A stretch of DNA of 64,000 nucleotides, taken from Azotobacter paspali (lineage in GTDB: Bacteria > Pseudomonadota > Gammaproteobacteria > Pseudomonadales > Pseudomonadaceae). Location: NCBI RefSeq assembly GCF_042434745.1, contig NZ_JBHLSS010000127.1; one strand, 5' to 3'. The notes beneath the pieces were generated by a model. It did no database searches, was not told where the DNA came from, and was given only the letters and a program-made list of their open reading frames with translations. A program made the position numbers and the translations under genes. Shown here in pieces: positions 18,107-26,152 of the stretch. Position 1 is the first letter of the stretch. Each line of letters starts with the position of its first letter.

Positions 18107-19615
18107 ATGAAACCATCGCTAGTCCTTAAGATGGGGCAGCAGCTGACGATGACCCCGCAGCTGCAACAAGCCATCCGTCTGCTTCAATTGTCGACCCTGG
18201 ATCTGCAGCAGGAAATCCAGGAGGCCCTCGATTCCAATCCCATGCTGGAGCGTCAGGAGGACGCCGAGGACTACGACAGCCCGGATATGCTGGGCGAGCA
18301 TGGAGACCAGTCGACGCTCGACACCACGCCAGGCTCTTACCAGGAAGGCTACGAGGGTGGGGCGGCTAGCGAGGATGGCGGTACCCTCGAAGAGGGCGAC
18401 TGGCACGAGCGGATTCCCAGCGAGCTGCCGGTAGATACCGCCTGGGAAGACATCTACCAGACCAGTGCCAGCAACCTGCCGAGTACCGATGAAGACGAGT
18501 GGGACTTCACCACCCGCACCTCCACGGGCGAGAGCCTGCAGAGCCATCTGCTCTGGCAGTTGAACCTGACCCCAATGTCGGATACCGATCGCCTGATCGC
18601 CGTTACTCTGATCGACAGCATCAACAGCGACGGCTATCTGGAGGCCGCCCTAGAGGAAATTCTCGCCTCTCTGGACCCGGAATTGGAAGTCGAACTCGAC
18701 GAAGTGGAAATGGTGCTGCGCCGCATCCAGCAATTCGAACCGACCGGGATCGCTGCCCGCGACCTCAGCGAATCGCTGCTGCTGCAACTGCGCCAGCTAC
18801 CGCCCGATACCCCCTGGCTGGAAGAGGCGAAACGACTGGCCAAGGACTATCTTGACTTGCTGGGTAACCGCGACTTCACCCAGTTGATGCGACGCATGAA
18901 ACTCAAGGAAGAAGAATTGCGTCCAGTGATCGAGCTGATCCAGAGCCTCAACCCTCGTCCCGGAGCCCAGATCGAGAGCAGCGAGCCCGAATATGTCGTG
19001 CCTGACGTCATCGTGCGCAAGCACAACGATCGCTGGCTGGTGGAGCTCAATCAGGAGGCGGTGCCGCGCCTGCGCATCAACCCTCATTACGCAGGCTTCA
19101 TCAGACGCGCCGACGCCAGCGCCGACAACACCTTCATGCGCAACCAACTGCAGGAGGCGCGCTGGTTCATCAAAAGCCTGCAAAGTCGCAACGAAACCTT
19201 GATGAAGGTTTCGACCCAAATCGTCGAGCACCAACGCGGCTTTCTCGACTACGGCGAAGAGGCCATGAAACCGCTGGTGCTGCATGATATCGCCGAGGCT
19301 GTCGGCATGCACGAATCGACCATCTCCAGGGTCACCACCCAGAAATACATGCATACTCCACGCGGTATTTACGAGCTGAAGTACTTCTTTTCCAGTCACG
19401 TCAGTACCGCCGAAGGCGGTGAGTGCTCGTCCACGGCCATCCGCGCCATCATCAAAAAATTGATTGCGGCGGAAAATCCGAAAAAGCCATTGAGCGACAG
19501 CAAGATCGCTGGTTTACTGGAAGAACAAGGCATACAGGTGGCTCGCCGTACAGTTGCCAAATACCGGGAATCGCTCAGTATTGCACCTTCCAGCGAACGC
19601 AAGCGGCTTATGTAA
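18107..19615 (+). CDS. rpoN: RNA polymerase sigma-54 factor
   Basis: 502 residues, full length. Region I is the Gln/Leu-rich N-terminus (LVLKMGQQLTMTPQLQQAIRLL) that contacts activators; region II is acidic (about residues 45-125). The C-terminal RpoN box ARRTVAKYRE, which reads the -24 element, is intact. Sigma-54 transcribes nitrogen-assimilation and, in diazotrophs, nitrogen-fixation genes. Followed by hpf, ptsN, rapZ and ptsO, the conserved rpoN cluster. Confidence 0.98.
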   Translation: MKPSLVLKMGQQLTMTPQLQQAIRLLQLSTLDLQQEIQEALDSNPMLERQEDAEDYDSPDMLGEHGDQSTLDTTPGSYQEGYEGGAASEDGGTLEEGDWHERIPSELPVDTAWEDIYQTSASNLPSTDEDEWDFTTRTSTGESLQSHLLWQLNLTPMSDTDRLIAVTLIDSINSDGYLEAALEEILASLDPELEVELDEVEMVLRRIQQFEPTGIAARDLSESLLLQLRQLPPDTPWLEEAKRLAKDYLDLLGNRDFTQLMRRMKLKEEELRPVIELIQSLNPRPGAQIESSEPEYVVPDVIVRKHNDRWLVELNQEAVPRLRINPHYAGFIRRADASADNTFMRNQLQEARWFIKSLQSRNETLMKVSTQIVEHQRGFLDYGEEAMKPLVLHDIAEAVGMHESTISRVTTQKYMHTPRGIYELKYFFSSHVSTAEGGECSSTAIRAIIKKLIAAENPKKPLSDSKIAGLLEEQGIQVARRTVAKYRESLSIAPSSERKRLM

Positions 19616-19640
19616 CGGGACGGGATCGGGTTTGCCCATT

Positions 19641-19664
19641 GCGCCGGCAGCAACCGTCCGGCGC
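19641..19664 (+). promoter_or_regulatory. intercistronic hairpin between rpoN and hpf
   Basis: Perfect 7-base inverted repeat GCGCCGG / CCGGCGC with a 10-base loop and no following T-run. It could stabilise or partly terminate the transcript, separating rpoN expression from the abundant hpf product. Confidence 0.45.
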
Positions 19665-19734
19665 CTCACCCGAAGCAGCGTATACCGGTAGCAGGCCCGT
19701 CAGCCTGCATCAAATAGAAACAAGGAGAAGCGGT

Positions 19735-20043
19735 ATGCAAGTCAACATCAGTGGACATCAACTGGATGTGACCGACGCCCTGCGCGACTATGTCGAGGAG
19801 AAGATCAGCCGGCTCGAACGCCATTTCGACCGCATCACCAGTGTTCAGGTGATCATGACGGTCGAGAAGCTCAAGCAAAAGATCGAAGCGACCCTGCATG
19901 TCTCTGGCGCCGAAGTGGTCGCCAATGCCGAGCACGAAGACATGTATGCGGCCATCGACCTGCTGGCCGACAAGCTTGATCGCCAACTGATCAAGCATAA
20001 GGAAAAGCAGATCGAACGCCAGCAGGGCGCAACGGCCCGCTGA
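19735..20043 (+). CDS. hpf: ribosome hibernation-promoting factor
   Basis: 102 residues, short HPF/YfiA type. It binds idle ribosomes in stationary phase and aids 100S dimer formation. The start at 19735 (MQVNISGHQLDVTDAL) is backed by AAGGAGAAG just upstream; the frame is open further upstream but overlaps rpoN and is not conserved. Second gene of the rpoN cluster. Confidence 0.95.
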   Translation: MQVNISGHQLDVTDALRDYVEEKISRLERHFDRITSVQVIMTVEKLKQKIEATLHVSGAEVVANAEHEDMYAAIDLLADKLDRQLIKHKEKQIERQQGATAR

Positions 20044-20055
20044 CTCTCCTGCCCC

Positions 20056-20520
20056 ATGATCAGACTCGAAGACATTCTGACCCCCGGCCGTTCCCTGGTG
20101 AACGTGCCGGGAGGAAGCAAGAAACGCGCTCTCGAATACATAGCCAATCTGGTCGCCCGCGAAATGCCCGATCTGAATCAGCAGATGATTTTCGAGAACC
20201 TGATTGCCCGTGAAAAACTGGGCTCGACCGGTTTCGGTAACGGCATCGCCATTCCTCATTGCCGCCTGCCCGGCTGTCCTGCCCCGATCAGTGTCCTGCT
20301 GCGACTGGATGCGCCGATCGACTTCGATGCCATCGATGGCGCTCCGGTAGACCTTTTGTTCGTTCTGCTGGTGCCGGAAGCCGCCACCGACGAGCATCTG
20401 CAATTGCTCCGCCAGATTGCCAGCATGCTTGATCGTAGCGAGGTGCGCGAGCGCCTGCGCCAAGTCGAGAGCAGCGAAGCCCTTTACCAGGTGGTCGCGG
20501 ACGCACAGAAGAGCCTGTAA
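20056..20520 (+). CDS. ptsN: nitrogen-regulatory PTS enzyme IIA (PtsN)
   Basis: 154 residues, EIIA-Ntr. It receives phosphate from NPr and regulates K+ uptake, carbon/nitrogen balance and, in several pseudomonads, polymer synthesis. The phospho-accepting histidine is His68 in IAIPHCR. Starts 12 bases after hpf. Confidence 0.96.
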   Translation: MIRLEDILTPGRSLVNVPGGSKKRALEYIANLVAREMPDLNQQMIFENLIAREKLGSTGFGNGIAIPHCRLPGCPAPISVLLRLDAPIDFDAIDGAPVDLLFVLLVPEAATDEHLQLLRQIASMLDRSEVRERLRQVESSEALYQVVADAQKSL

Positions 20521-20615
20521 AGTTTTCACCGGAATGCGGAGGTTCGTCGGCCGTGAACGAGCAAATTGGCAACCCAGCTTTCGGCATTCATGCCTGACGA
20601 CGGAAAGCCCTCATC

Positions 20616-21473
20616 ATGCGCATGATCATCGTCAGTGGCCGCTCTGGCTCCGGTAAAAGCACTGCCCTCAACGTGCTGGAGGACAACGGCTTCTTCTGCA
20701 TCGACAACCTGCCGGCGGTTCTGCTTCCCGAGCTGGCCGAGCGGGCGCTGTTGCATACCGAACTGCTCGAGCCACAGGTCGCCGTATCCATCGACGCACG
20801 CAACCTGCCCAGCCAGTTGAAACGCTTCCCCGAACTGCTCGCCGAAGTGCGCACCCGTTATATTCTCTGCGACCTGCTCTACCTGGATGCCGACGACAAA
20901 ACCCTACTCAAGCGCTTCTCGGAAACCCGCCGGCGCCACCCGCTGACCAATGAGAATCGCTCGCTGGCCGAAGCGATCCGCGACGAAGGCCGTTTACTCA
21001 CACCGATCAAGGACCTGGCCGATCTGAAGATCGACACGACCCATCTCAATCTTTACCAGTTGCGCGACACGCTCAAGCTGCGTTTGCTGAACAAGCCGGA
21101 ACCGGGAACGGCCTTTCTGATCGAATCCTTCGGTTTCAAGAAGGGAATGCCAGTGGATGCGGATCTGGTATTCGATGTGCGCTGTCTGCCCAACCCCTAC
21201 TGGAAACCGGATCTGCGCGATTTTTCCGGCCTGGACCAACCGGTCGTCGACTACCTCGCCGTCCAGCCGGACGTCGAAGAGATGTATCAGGACATCCTGA
21301 CCTATTTGCAGAAATGGCTACCCCGCTTCGCCGCCAGCAACCGCGCTTATGTCACTATCGCGATCGGATGCACGGGCGGCCACCACCGTTCGGTCTACCT
21401 GGCCGATCGGCTCGGCGAAGCCTTGAAGCAGTCACTTAAGAACGTTCAGGTTCGCCACCGCGACCTTTGCTGA
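20616..21473 (+). CDS. rapZ: RNase adapter protein RapZ
   Basis: 285 residues with an N-terminal P-loop GRSGSGKST (8-16) and the C-terminal GCTGGHHRSVYLA segment typical of the family (formerly YvcJ/YhbJ). In E. coli RapZ presents the sRNA GlmZ to RNase E to control GlmS; whether the same sRNA system exists here cannot be seen. Confidence 0.96.
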   Translation: MRMIIVSGRSGSGKSTALNVLEDNGFFCIDNLPAVLLPELAERALLHTELLEPQVAVSIDARNLPSQLKRFPELLAEVRTRYILCDLLYLDADDKTLLKRFSETRRRHPLTNENRSLAEAIRDEGRLLTPIKDLADLKIDTTHLNLYQLRDTLKLRLLNKPEPGTAFLIESFGFKKGMPVDADLVFDVRCLPNPYWKPDLRDFSGLDQPVVDYLAVQPDVEEMYQDILTYLQKWLPRFAASNRAYVTIAIGCTGGHHRSVYLADRLGEALKQSLKNVQVRHRDLC

Positions 21474-21494
21474 CGCTGAAGGATGGATAACGCG

Positions 21495-21767
21495 ATGCCC
21501 GCCTGCGAAGTCACCATCATCAACAAGCTCGGGCTGCATGCCCGGGCAGCCGCCAAGTTCGTCGGCATCGCCGGACGCTATGCCTGCGCGGTACGCATCG
21601 GCCGCACGCCGGAGAACTTGGTCGATGGCAAGAGCATTATGGCAGTCATGATGCTGGCCGCCGGCAAAGGAACGGTCATTCACCTGCATACGGAAGGCGA
21701 GCAGGACAGGGAGGCGCTGGAGGCCCTGGTCCAACTGATCAACAATCGCTTCGACGAAGACGAATGA
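21495..21767 (+). CDS. ptsO: phosphocarrier protein NPr (PtsO)
   Basis: 90-residue HPr-like protein that passes phosphate to PtsN. Active-site His15 is in KLGLHARAAAKF and the regulatory segment DGKSIMAVMML follows. I use the ATG at 21495; a further ATG at 21483 has its Shine-Dalgarno bases touching the start codon and would add four unconserved residues. The EI-Ntr kinase PtsP is not in the window. Confidence 0.94.
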   Translation: MPACEVTIINKLGLHARAAAKFVGIAGRYACAVRIGRTPENLVDGKSIMAVMMLAAGKGTVIHLHTEGEQDREALEALVQLINNRFDEDE

Positions 21768-21777
21768 CGCCGCCCCA

Positions 21778-21802
21778 CTACCGCCGGGAGCTCCGACGGT
21801 AG
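21778..21802. terminator. inverted repeat between convergent ptsO and pmbA
   Basis: CTACCG / CGGTAG with a 13-base GC-rich interior in the 57-base convergent gap. There is no T-run, so it is at best a weak two-way terminator. Confidence 0.3.
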
Positions 21803-21824
21803 CCATTCGGCTCGGCGCCACCGC

Positions 21825-23171
21825 TCAGCTTCCCGCCAGGGTCATCCGCTCCACGAGCACCGAACCGGTGCAGATGTTGCTGCGATACTCCAAATCGTTA
21901 CCGACCGCGACAATCCGTCGGAACATGTCACGCAGATTGCCGGCGATGGTCACTTCCTGGACCGGATACTGGATCTCGCCGTTCTCAACCCAGAAACCAC
22001 CGGCACCACGGGAGTAATCGCCGGTCACCAGGTTGAGCCCCTGCCCCATCAGCTCGGTCAATAGCAATCCACGCCCCATGCGGCGAATCAGTGCGGCCTG
22101 ATTCTCATCGCCATGGGTCACGAACAGGTTGTGCACTCCACCGGCATTGGCCGTGCTCGGCATACCCAGCTTGCGTCCCGAATAGGTTCCCAAGGCATAG
22201 CTGGCCAAACGCCCCTGCTCGACGAAATGCTTGGTGCGGGTCGGTAATCCGTCAGCGTCGAAGGCAGCGCTGCCCAACGCACGGGGAATATGCGGGCGCT
22301 CGTCGAGACTCAACCACTCGGGAAACAACTGCTCGCCAAGGGCTCCTTCGAGAAAAGAGGCATGCCGATAGAGATTGCCACCGGTAATGGCGGCGATGAA
22401 ATGCCCGAACAGGCCGGTAGCCAGTTCGGCGGAGAACAGCACCGGTACCTCACAGGTCGGCACCGGCCGCGCGCCGAGACGACGCACAGCCCGCTCCGCC
22501 GCCTGCCGACCGATCGTCTGCGGATCGGCCAGCGCCTCGCCAATCCGGTTGACGTCATACCAGTAGTCGCGCTGCATCTGGCCTTTGCCTTCGGCGATCA
22601 TCACGCAACTGAGACTGTGCCGGGTACTGGCATAGCCGCCGACGAAGCCATGGCTGTTACCGTAGACGCGGCATCCCTGGTGCGAATTGAGCGAAGTGCC
22701 GTCGGCATTGCGAATCCGCGGATCGGCGGCAAAGGCCGCCGCCTCGCATTCCAGCGCACGCTCGATGGCCTGCTCGGGAACGATCGCCCAAGGATGGAAG
22801 AGATCCAGTTCCGGTAGCTCGTCCGGCATCAGGCTAGCGTCCGGCAAACCAGCGCAGTCGTCCTCAGAGGCGTGCCGGGCGATCGCCAACGCGGCGGCCA
22901 CGGTTTCCCGGATCGCCTCCTCGCCCGTCGCCGAAGTGCTCGCCGAGCCCTTGCGCTGACCCAGATAGAGGGTGATACCGAACCCCTGGTCGCGATTGAA
23001 CTCGACGGTCTCCACCTCACCCTGACGCACCGTGGTGGACAGGCCCTGCTCGATGGATACGGATACTTCGCAGGCCGTGGCACCCTGCCGCGCGCTTTCG
23101 GCGAGTATCCGCTCGACCTTGGCCCGCAACTCCGGTAGCGCCTGCGGACCTACCATTTCTGCTGGATTCAT
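21825..23171 (-). CDS. pmbA: PmbA/TldE metalloprotease partner
   Basis: 448 residues, TldE subunit of the TldD/TldE protease that trims modified peptides (microcin B17 maturation, CcdA degradation in E. coli). It lacks the HExxxH zinc motif, as expected for TldE. The C-terminal TGDYSRGAGGFWVENGEIQ motif is diagnostic. Partner tldD is 2 kb away in the same orientation, with yjgA between on the other strand. Confidence 0.95.
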   Translation of the reverse strand: MNPAEMVGPQALPELRAKVERILAESARQGATACEVSVSIEQGLSTTVRQGEVETVEFNRDQGFGITLYLGQRKGSASTSATGEEAIRETVAAALAIARHASEDDCAGLPDASLMPDELPELDLFHPWAIVPEQAIERALECEAAAFAADPRIRNADGTSLNSHQGCRVYGNSHGFVGGYASTRHSLSCVMIAEGKGQMQRDYWYDVNRIGEALADPQTIGRQAAERAVRRLGARPVPTCEVPVLFSAELATGLFGHFIAAITGGNLYRHASFLEGALGEQLFPEWLSLDERPHIPRALGSAAFDADGLPTRTKHFVEQGRLASYALGTYSGRKLGMPSTANAGGVHNLFVTHGDENQAALIRRMGRGLLLTELMGQGLNLVTGDYSRGAGGFWVENGEIQYPVQEVTIAGNLRDMFRRIVAVGNDLEYRSNICTGSVLVERMTLAGS

Positions 23172-23248
23172 AACTACTCCTGTCAGGTCCGGGCCAGTCG
23201 CTCCGGAGCTGCTGTTATCATGGCGGCCTGTATCTCTGGACCACCACC

Positions 23249-23767
23249 ATGTCTGAATTTCACCAAGACCTCTCCGAAGAGAAGAGCAAATCCCAGGTCA
23301 AGCGCGAGTTGCATGCCCTGCAGGAGCTCGGCGAGCGCCTCGCCGGCCTTAGGCCCGAGCAACTCGATCGCCTGCCGCTGACCGATGCCCTGCGCCGCGC
23401 CCTGCTGGATGCGCCGAAACACACCGCGCACATCGCCCGCAAGCGGCACATCCAGTACATCGGCAAGCTGATGCGCGACCAGGACATCGACGCCATTCTC
23501 GCCCTCTTCGAGCAGTTGGACGCGTCCAGCCGCCAGTACAACGAGCGCTTTCACGCCCTCGAGCGCTGGCGTGATCGGCTGCTCGACGGCGGCGACGAAG
23601 CGCTCGAGGCCTTCGTCGGCGACTACCCGGACACCGACCGCCAGCACCTGCGCGGCCTGATCCGCCAGGCCCGCCACGAGGCGGCGCAGAACAAGCCACT
23701 GGCCGCCAGCCGCAAGATCTTCAAATACATCCGCGATCTCGACGAAAGCAGGCGCGGGCTTCGCTGA
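23249..23767 (+). CDS. yjgA: YjgA/DarP ribosome-associated protein
   Basis: 172 residues, DUF615. The family (DarP) binds late 50S precursors near the peptidyl-transferase centre. Highly charged helical protein; SKSQVKRELHALQELGERL and KRHIQYIGKLMR are its hallmarks. It sits divergent from pmbA, as in Pseudomonas. Confidence 0.94.
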   Translation: MSEFHQDLSEEKSKSQVKRELHALQELGERLAGLRPEQLDRLPLTDALRRALLDAPKHTAHIARKRHIQYIGKLMRDQDIDAILALFEQLDASSRQYNERFHALERWRDRLLDGGDEALEAFVGDYPDTDRQHLRGLIRQARHEAAQNKPLAASRKIFKYIRDLDESRRGLR

Positions 23768-23783
23768 TACCCCGGCACCGGCC

Positions 23784-25226
23784 TCAGGCCCCGGTACCGC
23801 CGACGGTGATCGCATCGATCTTCAGGGTGGGCTGGCCGACCCCTACCGGGACCGACTGACCGTCCTTGCCACAGGTGCCGACACCGCTATCGAGCGCCAA
23901 GTCGTTGCCAACCATGGAAACCCGAGTCATCACCTCCGGACCATTGCCAATCAGGGTCGCCCCCTTGACCGGTGCCGTGATCCGGCCATCCTCGATCAGG
24001 TAGGCCTCGCTGGTGGAGAAGACAAACTTGCCACTGGTGATGTCTACCTGGCCGCCGCCCAGGCTGGCGCAATAAATCCCCTTCTTCACCGAGGCGATGA
24101 TCTCCTCGGGCTCGCTTTCCCCGGCCAGCATGTAGGTATTGGTCATGCGCGGCATCGGTAGGTGCGAATAGGACTCGCGGCGACCGTTGCCGGTCGGCAT
24201 CACGCCCATCAGCCGGGCATTCAACTTGTCCTGCATGTAACCGCGTAAAATGCCGTTCTCGATCAGCGTGGTGCATTGGGTCGGCGTGCCCTCGTCGTCC
24301 AGGCTGAGCGAGCCGCGCCGGCCGGCCAAGGTGCCGTCGTCGACGATGGTGCACAGGCTGGAAGCTACCTGCTCGCCGATCCGGCCACTGTAGGCCGAGC
24401 TGCCTTTGCGGTTGAAATCCCCTTCCAGTCCATGGCCAACCGCCTCGTGCAGCAGCACGCCGGACCAGCCCGGACCGAGTACCACTGGCAACGTACCGGC
24501 CGGCGCCGGGATCGTTTCGAGGTTGACCAGCGCCTGGCGCACGGCCTCGCGGGCATAGCCCATGGCACGTTCCTCGTCGAGGAATAAACGGTAGTCGGTG
24601 CGTCCGCCGCCACCGTGCCCGCCGCGCTCGCGACGACCATTCTGCTCGACGATGACACTGACGTTGAAACGCACCAGCGGACGCACGTCGGCACCCAGGC
24701 TGCCGTCGCTGGCAGCGATCAAGATGTGCTCCCAGGCGCCGGCCAGACTTACGGTGACCTGCTTGATGCGCGGGTCCAGCGACCGAGTGGCGGCATCGAC
24801 GCGCTTGAGCAGCTCGACCTTCGCAGCCCGATCGATCACCTCCAGCGGATTGTCGGCTGCATAGAGACGCGTCACCGACGCTCCGCTAAAAGCCTGAACA
24901 CGGCCCGCCTGCCCGTTACGGGCGATCGAACGCGCCGCCTGGGCCGCCTGACGCAACGCCTCGCCGGTGATCGCGTTGCTGTAGGCGAATCCGGTCTTCT
25001 CGCCGGACTGAGCGCGCGCACCGACGCCCTGGTCGAGATGGAAGCTGCCCTCCTTGACGATACCGTCCTCTAGCACCCAGGACTCGGATATCTGGCTCTG
25101 AAAATACAGATCGGCCGCGTCGATGCCGGGGCCGGCCAGTTCGCCGAGCAGCGCCGGCAAGGCATCGAGATCCAGACCACCGGGGCTCAGCAACTGCTGG
25201 CTGACGGGTAACAACAACTCGCTCAT
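23784..25226 (-). CDS. tldD: TldD metalloprotease
   Basis: 480 residues, catalytic subunit of the TldD/TldE protease. The zinc-binding HEAVGH motif is at 260-265. I start at the ATG at 25226 (MSELLLPVSQQL), which has GGAG eight bases upstream; the frame stays open upstream but would overlap the nitrilase gene by 240 bases. It begins two bases after the nitrilase stop, so the two are co-transcribed. Confidence 0.96.
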   Translation of the reverse strand: MSELLLPVSQQLLSPGGLDLDALPALLGELAGPGIDAADLYFQSQISESWVLEDGIVKEGSFHLDQGVGARAQSGEKTGFAYSNAITGEALRQAAQAARSIARNGQAGRVQAFSGASVTRLYAADNPLEVIDRAAKVELLKRVDAATRSLDPRIKQVTVSLAGAWEHILIAASDGSLGADVRPLVRFNVSVIVEQNGRRERGGHGGGGRTDYRLFLDEERAMGYAREAVRQALVNLETIPAPAGTLPVVLGPGWSGVLLHEAVGHGLEGDFNRKGSSAYSGRIGEQVASSLCTIVDDGTLAGRRGSLSLDDEGTPTQCTTLIENGILRGYMQDKLNARLMGVMPTGNGRRESYSHLPMPRMTNTYMLAGESEPEEIIASVKKGIYCASLGGGQVDITSGKFVFSTSEAYLIEDGRITAPVKGATLIGNGPEVMTRVSMVGNDLALDSGVGTCGKDGQSVPVGVGQPTLKIDAITVGGTGA

Positions 25227-25228
25227 AT

Positions 25229-26077
25229 TCACTCCATTTCGATCGGCCGCGGCACGGCCGACACTGAAAATCGCCGATGGCGCTGCACCGGCATACGCTG
25301 ACGGATCGCCGCCTGCTCGTCGGCATCCCGGCAGGCCAGCAGTACGCCCTCGCCCTGCGCCTGCTCGGCCAACGGCCGCCCCCAGGGATCGACGATAACC
25401 GAATGGCCATAGGTTTCCCGAGGGCCGGGATGCCTGCCCCCCTGGGCGGCCGCCAGCAGATAGCACTGAGTTTCCAGCGCACGCGCACGCACCAGCACAT
25501 GCCAGTGGGCGGCGCCAGTCACCGCCGTGAAGGCCGAGGGAGCACTGATCAGCTCGGCACCGGCATCGCGCAGGGCGGCATAGAGTTCGGGGAAGCGCAG
25601 GTCGTAGCAGACCGACAGACCGAGCCGACCGACCGGGGTATCCGCCACCACGATCCGCTCGCCATGGGCATAGTCGTCCGATTCGCGGTAGCGTCCGCGC
25701 TGGTCGGCCACGTCCACGTCAAACAGGTGCAGCTTGTCGTAGCGAGCCACCTGCTCGCCATGCTCGTCGAACAGCAGCGAACAGGCATGGGCCTTGGCCC
25801 ATGGCCGACCGTCCGGCGGCAGCGGCAGGGTGCCCGCGACTATCCACAGGCCGAAATCACGGGCCGCCCGGTGCAGGCAGGGCAGCACCGGCCCTTGTCC
25901 CTCGGCCTCGGCGCGGGCCAGGGCAGCGCTATCGTGCCGGCCCAAGGCGGCGAAGTTCTCCGGCAGGACGGCAAGGCGCGCGCCCCCAGCAGCGGCCTGC
26001 TCGAGCAGACGGCGCGCGGTCGCGAGGTTGGCCAGCACATCGTCCTGGCTGACCATCTGCAATACCGCCACGTTCAT
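25229..26077 (-). CDS. carbon-nitrogen hydrolase (nitrilase superfamily)
   Basis: 282 residues. The Glu-Lys-Cys triad is intact: Glu40 (VLPENF), Lys115 (DKLHLF) and Cys157 (SVCYDLRFPE). This resembles the Nit1/YbeM branch, some members of which hydrolyse deaminated glutathione, but the substrate is not fixed by sequence. The ATG at 26077 follows GGAGAAGG. Lies between yhdP and tldD in one minus-strand operon. Confidence 0.93.
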   Translation of the reverse strand: MNVAVLQMVSQDDVLANLATARRLLEQAAAGGARLAVLPENFAALGRHDSAALARAEAEGQGPVLPCLHRAARDFGLWIVAGTLPLPPDGRPWAKAHACSLLFDEHGEQVARYDKLHLFDVDVADQRGRYRESDDYAHGERIVVADTPVGRLGLSVCYDLRFPELYAALRDAGAELISAPSAFTAVTGAAHWHVLVRARALETQCYLLAAAQGGRHPGPRETYGHSVIVDPWGRPLAEQAQGEGVLLACRDADEQAAIRQRMPVQRHRRFSVSAVPRPIEME

Positions 26078-26152
26078 TGGCCTTCTCCGCTTTTCCAGGA
26101 TTTGCCTGCCCAAGCTCTCGCACTTTGCCGGCCACTGCAAGCTTTCCTGCGG

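Noticed and set aside
23768..23800. Terminator between convergent yjgA and tldD
   Set aside because: GGCCTCAGGCC is a small palindrome, but it overlaps the tldD stop, has no T-run and its flanks do not extend the stem well.
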